Shown here: piece by piece, positions 7,797-16,213 of the stretch
Layout of the letters: the number at the start of each line of letters is the position of its first letter
How positions within the stretch are numbered: the stretch's first letter is position 1
DNA from: Alterisphingorhabdus sp051668705
Lineage (GTDB): Bacteria > Pseudomonadota > Alphaproteobacteria > Sphingomonadales > Sphingomonadaceae
NCBI RefSeq assembly: GCF_051668705.1
Contig: NZ_CP196351.1
Location: 2,232,001 to 2,296,000, forward strand
Direction: 5' to 3'
DNA: 64,000 nt
Program-made: the position numbers and the translations under genes
Notes under the pieces: generated by a model
Seen by the model: the letters and a program-made list of their open reading frames with translations, nothing else
The model's database searches: none
What the model was told of the DNA's origin: nothing

Positions 7797-8987
7797 TTAT
7801 TCGCGAATAAGTCTTCTCAGCTTGCCGTTTTCACCGTCGGTCAGAAGATAAATATCCCCCTCAGGCGAGACCATGACATCGCGAATGCGGCTTTGCACCT
7901 GTCGCAGCAGCACTTCCTGCAAAACAACCTCGCCATTGCGCACACGCATACGCCGCAATTGCGTTCCCGATAATGCACCAGCGAACAAATCACCATCCCA
8001 ATCGGGATATTTGTTCCCGCGATACACGGCCAATCCCGATGGCGCTATTGATGGCACCCATATTGCATAGGGGTCAGTAATGCCCTTTGCGCTCTGTTTG
8101 CGGCTGATAATCGTGCCGTCTGCATTCAAACCAAAGGTTGTGACCGGCCAGCCGTAATTTTTTCCAGCCTCTATCAGATTAAGCTCATCCCCGCCCATCG
8201 GGCCATGTTCTGTGCTCCATATGACACCCGATTGCGGGTCTATGGCCAAGCCTTCAATATTGCGATGACCCATACTGAACAGCCCTGCCACGGACTTTTC
8301 AAAATATTGTGACGAAGCTGGTTTACCCGCAGCATCCAATTGTATGATTTTGCCCAGCGTCGATGATAGATTTTGCGCCTGCACAGCCTCTGCCGCGCCA
8401 TCACCCATGGACATTAACAGGGTTTTGTCTGGCAAAAACAATAAGCGGCTGGCCGAATGGCGGGTTGAGTTACGCCGCTCAGTCCCGGTATAAATTACGG
8501 CGCCATCCACCAATGCATCACCTTGCAAGGTGGCAGTAAAAAGCGCGTTGCGATTGGATGCCCTGCCCCCTTGAACAAAGCTGATATAGACACGTCTGTC
8601 CGCCGCAAAATCGGGCGATAATGCGATATCCAGCAACCCAGACTCACCATATTTAAAGGCTTCAGGAGCGCCGGTAATGCTGGTCAATCTGCCATCATGA
8701 TAGCGCATGACGCCGCCATATTTCTCGGTAATCAAAATGCCTTCATCATCTGGCAAATAGGCCATGCCCCAGGGGTGATCCAACCCTTGCGCCAGATTGA
8801 CCACCGTCACCTCTTCCTCTGACTGTTCTGAGGAACCAGTTTTTGCGCCAGTTGGTGTAACGCTTGCCTGTGTCGCGGGCGCTGCTTTCGCCTCCATTGG
8901 CTTTTCCGTCTGGTCGACAGATTGACCGCACCCGCATATCAGCAGAAACAGGCAGGCTGCACATATTAGGCGTAATGGGATAAGCAA
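7797..8987 (-). CDS. PQQ-dependent aldose sugar dehydrogenase-like lipoprotein (YliI/sGDH family)
   Basis: The 396-residue product carries a lipoprotein signal with Cys20 in LLICGC, then an Ala/Thr/Glu-rich linker to about residue 62, then a six-bladed propeller of the soluble PQQ glucose dehydrogenase family. Signature segments are HPWGMAYLPD at 71-80, GLLDIALSPDF near 118-127, STEHGPMGGDELN at 258-270 and NYGWPVTTFG around 277-286. Homologues such as E. coli YliI (Asd) oxidise aldose sugars in the periplasm with PQQ. No PQQ synthesis genes are nearby. The gene runs towards phoH with a 13-base gap between stops and lies back-to-back with ybeY, splitting a cluster that is normally contiguous. 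Family is clear; the sugar substrate is unknown. Confidence 0.86.
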   Translation of the reverse strand: MLIPLRLICAACLFLLICGCGQSVDQTEKPMEAKAAPATQASVTPTGAKTGSSEQSEEEVTVVNLAQGLDHPWGMAYLPDDEGILITEKYGGVMRYHDGRLTSITGAPEAFKYGESGLLDIALSPDFAADRRVYISFVQGGRASNRNALFTATLQGDALVDGAVIYTGTERRNSTRHSASRLLFLPDKTLLMSMGDGAAEAVQAQNLSSTLGKIIQLDAAGKPASSQYFEKSVAGLFSMGHRNIEGLAIDPQSGVIWSTEHGPMGGDELNLIEAGKNYGWPVTTFGLNADGTIISRKQSAKGITDPYAIWVPSIAPSGLAVYRGNKYPDWDGDLFAGALSGTQLRRMRVRNGEVVLQEVLLRQVQSRIRDVMVSPEGDIYLLTDGENGKLRRLIRE

Positions 8988-9097
8988 TTAAACTCCCTCG
9001 TTGCTTTCCAGATGATGGACCGCAATATAGACTTGCAAATATTATCATCAGAACCAGCAAAATGCCGAATAGTATTTGGCGTGTTTAGGCCGAACAT

Positions 9098-9631
9098 ATG
9101 CTCGAAATATTGTGCGAAAATACGCCGCAATGGAATGCACAGACCGATTGGCAGCATTTGGCCAATGATGCCGCCATGGCAGCCATAGCGTTTAGCGACT
9201 TATCAGCGCTTTCTGCTGGAATAGCGGCATATAGCATCAGTGTGCAACTCTCTGATAATGATGAAGTGCACAGCCTTAACCGAGAATATCGCGGCAAAGA
9301 CAAGCCCACCAATGTGCTGTCTTTTCCCATGATGGACGCAGATGAATTGGCGCGGCTGGCACTAAGTGACAGCGCCGATAATGGCCCGGAAACCATGTTG
9401 GGCGATATTATATTGGCTTATGAAACCTGTGCAAAGGAAGCCGAAGAAAAGTCTATATCACTGAAAAACCATGTTTTGCACCTTGTCGTCCATGGTGTTT
9501 TGCATTTGCTGGGTTATGACCATCAGGATGATGCCATGGCCAGTGAAATGGAGGCCTTGGAAATAAAAGCGCTTGCATCTATAGGCGTGGACAATCCATA
9601 TTCGGATGATAGCAAAACCAGCGGAGGTTAA
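9098..9631 (+). CDS. ybeY: Endoribonuclease / rRNA maturation factor YbeY
   Basis: YbeY is a zinc-dependent single-strand RNA endonuclease needed for 16S rRNA 3-prime maturation and 70S quality control. The 177-residue product carries the UPF0054 motif HGVLHLLGYDH at residues 132-142, with His132, His136 and His142 as metal ligands, and the upstream REYRGKDKPTNVLSFP signature at about 62-77. The ATG at 9098 follows the divergent sugar dehydrogenase gene with 110 bases of shared promoter space, so here ybeY must have its own promoter and not depend on phoH. Its end overlaps or abuts the corC-type gene, consistent with cotranscription. Identification is firm. Confidence 0.95.
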   Translation: MLEILCENTPQWNAQTDWQHLANDAAMAAIAFSDLSALSAGIAAYSISVQLSDNDEVHSLNREYRGKDKPTNVLSFPMMDADELARLALSDSADNGPETMLGDIILAYETCAKEAEEKSISLKNHVLHLVVHGVLHLLGYDHQDDAMASEMEALEIKALASIGVDNPYSDDSKTSGG

Positions 9632-10556
9632 CAAAACACCCGAAATGCCTGACGGGGACAGTATTGGCGATCGTCACGCCGTAGAAGATGACGATAGTGC
9701 GGGCCGATTATGGACGCGCGTCAAAAGATTGTTTTCCAGAGCTGATCGCAACCAGTCTCTGCGCGAGCAGCTGGAAGAAGCCATAGACGAGCATGAAGTT
9801 TCGGACGATAGTTCGGCGTCATCTTCTGATGGGGATTTATCACCTGTTGAGCGGGATATGCTGCGCAATTTGCTGCATTTTAGTGAGCATGATGTTGATG
9901 ATGTTGCTGTCCCGCGCAGTGAAGTCATTGCCGTGCCCGATAGTGCCAGCTTTCGTGAGGTGGTAGATCTGTTTGTCGAGCATGGCCATAGCCGCCTGCC
10001 CGTCTATTCGGAGACGCTCGATAACATTGTCGGAATGGTCCACATAAAGGACTTTTTTAACATATTGGCGAAGGGCAGCGATGCGCCGGAAAACTGGGAA
10101 TATCTGGTGCGCCAACCGCTTTTTGTGCCGCAATCCATGGGTGTTCTGGATATGCTGGCCGATATGCGGACCAACCGCACCCATTTGGCCATTGTCGTCG
10201 ATGAATTTTCCGGCACAGATGGCATCGTCACCATTGAGGATTTGGTTGAAGAAATTGTCGGCGATATTGAAGATGAGCATGATGACGAGCCGACCGAAAT
10301 GTTCACACCAGCGCCCGATGGCGCATGGGTTGTTGATGCCAGAGCCGAGCTGGATGATGTAGCAGAGCGTATTGACCCCTTATTGGCCGACCGAGAAGAA
10401 GATATTGATACATTAGGCGGCCTTGCATTTTTACTGGCCGGAGAAGTGCCCGATAAAGGCGCACGTTTTGAGCATCAAAGCGGCTGGTTGTTAGAGGTGG
10501 AAGACAGTGATGACCGCAGGATAAACCGCATAAAGCTCCACCCCCCGAAACCCTAA
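9606..10556 (+). CDS. CorC/HlyC-type CBS-domain protein
   Basis: The 316-residue protein has two CBS domains (about 95-160 and 168-225; VPRSEVIAVP and TIEDLVEEIVGDIEDEHD are typical) and a C-terminal CorC_HlyC transporter-associated domain (about 235-314). It lacks the N-terminal DUF21 membrane domain, like E. coli CorC (YbeX), which is linked to magnesium/cobalt efflux and ribosome biogenesis. The first 85 residues are acidic and low-complexity. The longest reading starts with ATG at 9606 inside ybeY. An ATG at 9645 avoids the overlap and follows a GGAGG at 9622-9626, but at a wide spacing, so the start is open. In many relatives lnt follows; here a glycosyltransferase does. Confidence 0.88.
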   Translation: MIAKPAEVNKTPEMPDGDSIGDRHAVEDDDSAGRLWTRVKRLFSRADRNQSLREQLEEAIDEHEVSDDSSASSSDGDLSPVERDMLRNLLHFSEHDVDDVAVPRSEVIAVPDSASFREVVDLFVEHGHSRLPVYSETLDNIVGMVHIKDFFNILAKGSDAPENWEYLVRQPLFVPQSMGVLDMLADMRTNRTHLAIVVDEFSGTDGIVTIEDLVEEIVGDIEDEHDDEPTEMFTPAPDGAWVVDARAELDDVAERIDPLLADREEDIDTLGGLAFLLAGEVPDKGARFEHQSGWLLEVEDSDDRRINRIKLHPPKP

Positions 10557-10583
10557 TATTGGCCCTGACAAGCCATTTTTACC

Positions 10584-10621
10584 AGCGCTATCGACGCAGC
10601 TGCGCTGCCAATAGCGCTTTG
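10584..10621 (+). terminator. Hairpin, possible weak terminator after the corC-type gene
   Basis: AGCGCTAT at 10584-10591 pairs with ATAGCGCT at 10611-10618, and the loop contains the self-complementary GCAGCTGC. Only three T follow directly, so termination efficiency is doubtful. It lies 28 bases after the stop codon and 50 bases before the glycosyltransferase gene. Confidence 0.45.
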
Positions 10622-10668
10622 TCTATTGGTTTTGGACAAATCAAGAAAGCTATGCAAATAGACCCGCT

Positions 10669-11850
10669 ATGGATGTAAAAGATCTTCGTATTGCTCTGTT
10701 CAGCGGCAATTATAATTATGTGCGTGATGGCGCCAACCAAGCGCTAAACCGCTTGGTCGGCTATTTGCTGAAGCAAGGTGCCGCGGTGCGAATCTATTCA
10801 CCGACGGTGGATGAACCAGCATTTGAAGCAACAGGTGATCTGGTCAGTGTACCAAGTTTTGCGATACCCAATAGGCCCGAATATCGCGCCCCAATTATGC
10901 TGAGCCCGTCAGTAAAGCGTGATCTGAAAGATTTCGCGCCGAATATCGTGCATATTTCCAGTCCCGATATTGTCGGCCATAGCGCGACTCGTTGGGCTAG
11001 AAAACATGACATCCCAATGCTTGCATCGGTTCATACCCGTTTTGAAACCTATCCGCGCTATTATAATATGGCATGGCTAGAACCTGTATTAGAGGCTGCT
11101 TTGCGCCGTTTTTACCGTCGCTGTGATGCGATTGTCGCGCCCTCTGATTCCATGGCCCAATTGCTGCGTGAACAGCGGATGAGCTATGATGTTGGTATAT
11201 GGTCGCGCGGCGTGGACCGCGATATTTTCCATCCGGACAAGCGCGATATGGCTTGGCGTCAATCGCATGGCATTGCCGATGACGATCAGGTTATTGGCTT
11301 TGTCGGCCGATTGGTTATGGAAAAAGGACTTGATGTTTTTTCCGACACGATTGACCGGCTAGTGCGCCGTAAAGTGCCGCATAAAGTGCTGATTGTTGGT
11401 GAAGGACCGGCGCGGCAATGGTTTGAATCGCGTCTGCCAAATGCCGTTTTTGCGGGTTTTCAGGGTGGACAGGATCTTGGCCGCGCTGTCGCTTGTATGG
11501 ATGTGCTGTTTAATCCGTCTGTGACAGAAACATTTGGCAATGTCACATTGGAAGCGATGGCATGTGGCCTGCCGGTTGTTGCGGCCAAAGCAACGGGAAG
11601 CCTCAGCCTCGTTCTTGATGGACAATCAGGGCGGTTGGTGCGCCCGGGGGCAGCATCAGACTATGCGGATGCGTTGCAGCTTTACTGCGAAAACCCAAAA
11701 TTGGCACTGGAGCATGGGGCAGTTGGAGCCAAACGCGCAGAGCGTTTTAGCTGGGACCGTATTAATGGCGGACTAGCAGAGACATATTTGCGTCTGATCC
11801 GCCAACGGCAATTGGGCATGACCCATTTGCCGCCAAAGGCTTTGCGCTAA
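10669..11850 (+). CDS. GT4-family glycosyltransferase
   Basis: The 393-residue protein has the two Rossmann-like domains of GT-B enzymes. The N-terminal acceptor domain starts with a glycine-rich loop (FSGNYNYVRDGANQALNRL, about 11-29). The C-terminal donor domain carries VIGFVGRLVMEKGLD and the retaining-enzyme motif ETFGNVTLE, in which Glu287 and Glu295 form the EX7E pair contacting the nucleotide-sugar. The pattern resembles GDP-mannose-dependent alpha-mannosyltransferases and sulfoquinovosyl or digalactosyl lipid synthases, so a glycolipid or envelope glycan role is plausible. No polysaccharide genes are adjacent, which fits a stand-alone glycolipid enzyme. Family is firm; acceptor and sugar are inference. 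Confidence 0.85.
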   Translation: MDVKDLRIALFSGNYNYVRDGANQALNRLVGYLLKQGAAVRIYSPTVDEPAFEATGDLVSVPSFAIPNRPEYRAPIMLSPSVKRDLKDFAPNIVHISSPDIVGHSATRWARKHDIPMLASVHTRFETYPRYYNMAWLEPVLEAALRRFYRRCDAIVAPSDSMAQLLREQRMSYDVGIWSRGVDRDIFHPDKRDMAWRQSHGIADDDQVIGFVGRLVMEKGLDVFSDTIDRLVRRKVPHKVLIVGEGPARQWFESRLPNAVFAGFQGGQDLGRAVACMDVLFNPSVTETFGNVTLEAMACGLPVVAAKATGSLSLVLDGQSGRLVRPGAASDYADALQLYCENPKLALEHGAVGAKRAERFSWDRINGGLAETYLRLIRQRQLGMTHLPPKALR

Positions 11851-11860
11851 AACCTTTTTA

Positions 11861-12295
11861 TCAGCGAAGCACGCCCGCGCGGCGCATGCGGTTGCAATAG
11901 ATGAACAGAACAATCACTGAGAGCCAGATAATTGCAGTGAAGGCTTTTGCAGCCGGCGTATTGATGCTGGCTGGCATATCAGCGATGACAAATTGATAAA
12001 ATGTGGAACCCAAAAGGCCGAAGATAGAAATGCCAAAGCTCCAAACGGCAAAACGGCTGCGCAGCAAAATCAATAATGAACCAGCCATTGCCCCCCACAC
12101 ACCCATAGCCCAAAACGCCACAGACCATGCCGGAAAGCTGTCAAAATAATCGCGCTGTTCGGCGGTAAATTGGCTCATATAGGACTCAACTTGAAAATGC
12201 GTCATTGAGTAATCAAGAGCGCCGCCACTATTCCACAAAATCGCCAAAATGCCTACGACCCAAATATGCCATGGTGTTTTCAAAGTCTGATTCAT
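11861..12295 (-). CDS. Conserved small integral membrane protein, four predicted helices
   Basis: The 144-residue product is mostly hydrophobic, with four likely transmembrane segments at about 10-27, 53-80, 82-103 and 115-133, and a basic C-terminus (CNRMRRAGVLR) that suggests a cytoplasmic end. Similar short four-helix proteins occur in sphingomonads and related bacteria, where automated annotation sometimes calls them sugar transporters without evidence. No catalytic motif is visible. It is convergent with the glycosyltransferase (10-base gap) and divergent from rarA. I do not recognise a function. Confidence 0.75.
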   Translation of the reverse strand: MNQTLKTPWHIWVVGILAILWNSGGALDYSMTHFQVESYMSQFTAEQRDYFDSFPAWSVAFWAMGVWGAMAGSLLILLRSRFAVWSFGISIFGLLGSTFYQFVIADMPASINTPAAKAFTAIIWLSVIVLFIYCNRMRRAGVLR

Positions 12296-12404
12296 TTCTG
12301 TCCCCTATATGTTGTCGCATCCCCTGCATGGCAGTCTTTATACAAAAATACGCAGCGTCAAGGGCTGGGTTGCAGGGTGCATCAAAACAGGCCAGTAATA
12401 GCTT

Positions 12405-13742
12405 ATGGCCAGTAACCACAATCTGTTTCCGGAAGACAAGCTGTCCGTCAATGACGCAGCCGATGCCAACGCCATGTCTGCCGCGCCGCTTGCTGATCAA
12501 TTGCGCCCACAGAATCTGGGAGAAATTGTCGGACAAGACCATCTGACAGGTGCAGAGGGGGCCATTGGCCGCATGGTGGCCGCAGGCAAATTGTCATCGA
12601 TTATATTTTGGGGGCCGCCGGGCACTGGCAAAACCAGCATCGCCCGCTTGCTTGCGGATGCGGTAGGCCTGCGCTTCCAATCGCTATCGGCTGTTTTTTC
12701 TGGTGTTGCCGATCTAAAAAAAGCCTTTGCAGAGGCTGATAAAATGGCATCTGCAGGCAAGAATAGCTTGCTGTTCGTAGATGAGATACACCGATTTAAC
12801 CGCGCGCAGCAGGATGGCTTTCTTCCCTTTGTTGAACGCGGCACCGTCGTGCTGGTCGGGGCGACAACTGAGAATCCCAGTTTTGCACTCAACTCTGCCT
12901 TGCTGAGCCGCACACAAGTGCTGATCCTCAACAGGCTAGACCATAGCGCATTGGAGGCATTATTAACCAAGGCAGAAGCGCTTATGGATAGCGCCTTGCC
13001 GGTTACGCAAGAGGCGCGCAATGCGCTTATCGCTTCGGCTGATGGTGATGGCCGCTTTCTGCTCAATCAGGCAGAAACATTATTCTCTGTCCAGCTTGAT
13101 ACACCGCTAGACCCGCCCGCTCTGGCGCAATTTCTCCATCGCCGCATGGCGGTTTATGATAAACCGGGTGACGGGCATTATAATCTTATCTCTGCGCTGC
13201 ATAAGGCTTTGCGCGGCTCCGATGTTCAAGCCGCCTTATACTATCTGGCGCGAATGCTGGTTGCTGGTGAAGAGCCGCTTTATGTTCTGCGCCGCATGGT
13301 GCGTTTTGCCAGCGAAGATATTGGTCTTGCCGACCCACAGGCTTTGCAGCAATGCTTGGCCGCCAAACAGGCCTTTGAGTTTCTGGGTAGCCCTGAAGGC
13401 GAGTTGGCTATCGCTCAAGCCTGTATCTATCTGGCCACTGCACCGAAATCCAACGCCGCCTATGCAGCGCAAAAGGCCGCTTGGAAATCAGCCAAAGAAA
13501 CCGGGTCACTGGTTCCGCCAGCCAATATATTGAATGCACCTACCAAATTGATGAAAGATATTGGCTATGGCAAAGGCTATCAGTACGATCATGAAAGTGA
13601 CGACGGGTTTTCCGGAGACAATTATTGGCCCGAAGGAATGGACCCCATTACATTATATCAGCCTGTCGAACGTGGTTTTGAGCGAGAAATTGCCAAACGA
13701 CTGGCCTATTGGGAAAGATTGAAGAATGAGAAAAACAGCTAA
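12405..13742 (+). CDS. rarA: Replication-associated recombination protein RarA (MgsA)
   Basis: RarA is an AAA+ ATPase of the clamp-loader clade that acts at stalled replication forks with SSB. The 445-residue protein has Walker A GPPGTGKT at 70-77, Walker B with DEIHRF at 126-131, sensor 1 in GATTENPSF, and the C-terminal MgsA tetramerisation region with the YDKPGDGHYNLISALHKALRG segment. Length and order agree with the family. The ATG at 12405 has no strong ribosome binding site nearby. The 3-prime end overlaps the next gene by 17 bases, so rarA, a serine hydrolase and a quinone oxidoreductase probably form one transcript although their functions look unrelated. Confidence 0.95.
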   Translation: MASNHNLFPEDKLSVNDAADANAMSAAPLADQLRPQNLGEIVGQDHLTGAEGAIGRMVAAGKLSSIIFWGPPGTGKTSIARLLADAVGLRFQSLSAVFSGVADLKKAFAEADKMASAGKNSLLFVDEIHRFNRAQQDGFLPFVERGTVVLVGATTENPSFALNSALLSRTQVLILNRLDHSALEALLTKAEALMDSALPVTQEARNALIASADGDGRFLLNQAETLFSVQLDTPLDPPALAQFLHRRMAVYDKPGDGHYNLISALHKALRGSDVQAALYYLARMLVAGEEPLYVLRRMVRFASEDIGLADPQALQQCLAAKQAFEFLGSPEGELAIAQACIYLATAPKSNAAYAAQKAAWKSAKETGSLVPPANILNAPTKLMKDIGYGKGYQYDHESDDGFSGDNYWPEGMDPITLYQPVERGFEREIAKRLAYWERLKNEKNS

Positions 13743-15117
13743 AGCCGCAATATTCACTCTGTTGCTGGCAAGCACTGCCAGTGCGTATGATAACCACACC
13801 CATTCGCGCACCGATTTGGCTTATGCTGCAGGTTATAAGGCACAATTTATCTGTTCAGGTCTGTTCAATGGCGGCAAATCTCTGGACGATATTGAAAAGG
13901 ATGAACTGACCGGCATTTATGACCAGATTGCGGATATTGTACCGGATTTGGAAGCGCAGATTGATTATGGCAAGCGTGAAGTGCGGGTGCGCTTTGCAGA
14001 GGATGCTCCGCCACGCATCGCATTGTGGAATGATCGCACAGGCTGCACCGCCATGCCAATTGGTTTCGGCGGGGTAAAAGGCTTCCCGGAACCACAGGCC
14101 CGGGTCTTCCCGACAAAGTCATGGCCCATGGGCGATATTGGCGCAGTGGCCGCCAGCACAGATCAAAACACGGCGATGCAAGCTGTTGCAGCAAGTGCGT
14201 TTCGTGAGGGTGATAACCCCGCTGGCACCAATGCTTATGGCGGTAAGACCAGCGCCATATTGGTCTTGAAGGGTGAGAAGATTATTGTGGAGAGCTACAA
14301 GCCTGGCCATGATAAACACACTGCCCAGCGCACATGGTCGATTGCAAAGTCCCTTGCTGGCACCTTTGCGGGCAATCAGGTTTTGCAAGGGCTGGCAGCA
14401 CCGGAAGACCCGTTGGCTCTTGAACAATTCCAATCCTTTGGTGATCCCAGAGCGGGCATCACCCTGGACAATGCCATGCGCATGGCCAGCGGTCTGGTAT
14501 CCGACACGGCGGGCAACCGTACTGACCCTATCTATATGGGCGGGGCATCTGTGAAGCAGCGTACAACAAGCTGGCCCATCCTGTTCCAGCCGGGAACACG
14601 CTTTCGCTACGCCAATAATGATACTTTACTGGCCGTGCAGCATTTGATGGCCAATGATGTGAATTTTGACCCTAGGGATCTTTTGGACCGGTTGGGCATG
14701 CGCCACACTTATGTAGAAACAGATTGGCAGGGCACGCCCATACTTTCCAGTCAGGTCTGGACAACATCGCGCGACTTGGCGCGGTTGGGGCTGTTATATC
14801 TCAATGACGGCATGTGGCCTTATGGCGAAGATGGTCCGCAGCGTTTATTGCCAGAGGATTGGCTGGAATATGTCAGCGCGCCAAGCGGACCGCAACCCGA
14901 TGGAGACGTCGGCTATGGTGCGACATTCTGGCTGATGAACAATGTCGAAGGCGTGCCAGCGGACACTATTGGTGCCTTTGGTAATCGCGGGCAATATCTC
15001 ATCATCATACCGTCAATGGATATCGTCATTGTCAGGCGCGGCTATGACACGCGGACCGACCGGTTTAATTTGACCGCCTTCACTCGCGATCTGGTCGCCA
15101 TAGCGAATGATGGATAA
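13726..15117 (+). CDS. Secreted serine hydrolase of the beta-lactamase/DD-peptidase fold
   Basis: The 463-residue product starts with a signal peptide (cleavage near ASTASA at residue 20). A class C beta-lactamase-like domain carries the nucleophile motif SIAK at 205-208, the YAN triad (Tyr295-Asn297) and a GNRGQ segment at 419-423 in place of the usual KTG or HxG strand. Before it lies an unusually long 180-residue N-terminal region. Such proteins are esterases or DD-peptidase-like enzymes of the periplasm, and a few hydrolyse 6-aminohexanoate oligomers; true beta-lactamase activity is not implied. The gene starts inside rarA and ends with an 11-base overlap with the quinone oxidoreductase gene. 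Confidence 0.85.
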   Translation: MRKTAKAAIFTLLLASTASAYDNHTHSRTDLAYAAGYKAQFICSGLFNGGKSLDDIEKDELTGIYDQIADIVPDLEAQIDYGKREVRVRFAEDAPPRIALWNDRTGCTAMPIGFGGVKGFPEPQARVFPTKSWPMGDIGAVAASTDQNTAMQAVAASAFREGDNPAGTNAYGGKTSAILVLKGEKIIVESYKPGHDKHTAQRTWSIAKSLAGTFAGNQVLQGLAAPEDPLALEQFQSFGDPRAGITLDNAMRMASGLVSDTAGNRTDPIYMGGASVKQRTTSWPILFQPGTRFRYANNDTLLAVQHLMANDVNFDPRDLLDRLGMRHTYVETDWQGTPILSSQVWTTSRDLARLGLLYLNDGMWPYGEDGPQRLLPEDWLEYVSAPSGPQPDGDVGYGATFWLMNNVEGVPADTIGAFGNRGQYLIIIPSMDIVIVRRGYDTRTDRFNLTAFTRDLVAIANDG

Positions 15118-16099
15118 ATATCGCGCAGCAACCTGTACGGCGCTGACCGGGCCGGACAACATGTGCATTGAAAGCAGAACAGTTAAACCTCTGCGCAAAG
15201 GGCAGATAGGCATCAAAGTGCATGCAGCGGGCCTGAACTTTCCTGATGTGCTGATGACCTATGGCAAATATCAGTTCCGCCCTGAACCGCCCTTTGTGCC
15301 GGGCTTAGAAATTGCTGGCGAGATCGTCGCCCTTGGTGATGATGTTACCGGCTTCTTCTTAGGTCAAAAGGTTATGGCGGGCAGCAAAGGCGGCGGTTTT
15401 GCAGAATATGCCGTTGCAGAAGCCGCGGCAGTGCGGCCATTGCCAGATAGCCTCAGCTTTGCGGAAGGCGCATGTTGGCAGACCGGCGCTATAACCGCTT
15501 GGCATGCTCTGCACGACAAAGCGGAGCTAGCAGCAGGCGAGACTATTCTGATATTGGGGGCGAGTGGCGGCGTTGGCATGGCGGCCGTGATGCTGGCCAA
15601 ATATAAAGGCGCGCGCGTCATTGCTGTTGCATCAACAGCGCAAAAGCGCGACGCCGTGGTCGCCGCTGGCGCCGATCATGTTTTGGACCCTGCAGACACT
15701 GATCTGGCACGGCAGGTTAAAGCGCTTACCGATGGAAAGGGTGTAGATGCGGTTTTTGACCCTGTTGGCGGGGAATTGGCGCGCACTGCAACACGGGCCA
15801 TCGCATGGGGCGGAAATTACCTTATCGTCGGTTTTGCCAGCGGAGAGATACCCAGTTTTCCAGCCAATCACGCGCTGATTAAGGGCTATAGCCTGATCGG
15901 TCTGCGCGCAGGGGAAAGTGGGCGACGCGATCCCGAACTTGCACAATCCCACCGGGAAGCATTGGCCGATCTTGCATCAAAGGGTGTGATGCGGCCGCAT
16001 ATCTCGCATCGTTTTGCGCTGGACGACACCGAAGACGCGCTCAAAATATTGGAAAATCGTCAAGCGATTGGCCGTGTGGTTATCGAAATGACGGCTTAA
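15107..16099 (+). CDS. NADPH:quinone oxidoreductase family protein (zinc-independent MDR)
   Basis: The 330-residue protein belongs to the medium-chain dehydrogenase/reductase superfamily, quinone oxidoreductase branch. It has an N-terminal GroES-like domain (with HAAGLNFPDVLMTYG at about 39-53 and PGLEIAGEI at 65-73) and an NADPH-binding Rossmann domain with GASGGVG at 151-157. The cysteine and histidine zinc ligands of alcohol dehydrogenases are missing. Members reduce quinones or the double bond of enones or enoyl-CoA. Its ATG lies within the end of the serine hydrolase gene, so translation is likely coupled. A second in-frame ATG at 15110 is equally possible. The exact substrate is unknown. 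Confidence 0.88.
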   Translation: MMDKYRAATCTALTGPDNMCIESRTVKPLRKGQIGIKVHAAGLNFPDVLMTYGKYQFRPEPPFVPGLEIAGEIVALGDDVTGFFLGQKVMAGSKGGGFAEYAVAEAAAVRPLPDSLSFAEGACWQTGAITAWHALHDKAELAAGETILILGASGGVGMAAVMLAKYKGARVIAVASTAQKRDAVVAAGADHVLDPADTDLARQVKALTDGKGVDAVFDPVGGELARTATRAIAWGGNYLIVGFASGEIPSFPANHALIKGYSLIGLRAGESGRRDPELAQSHREALADLASKGVMRPHISHRFALDDTEDALKILENRQAIGRVVIEMTA

Positions 16100-16213
16100 T
16101 CGCCATGACATTACAACTTTTACAAAGTGTTACGCAAAATAACTTTGGCGCACTGTCTTAGCCGCATGCAATGTGTTAAGCCAGTGGCATCATTGTAAAT
16201 GGGGAAAGCAAAT

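Noticed and set aside
13726..15117. Antibiotic-resistance beta-lactamase
   Set aside because: Although it has SxxK and YxN motifs, the third motif is not KTG and the long N-terminal region points to an esterase or peptidase-like serine hydrolase.
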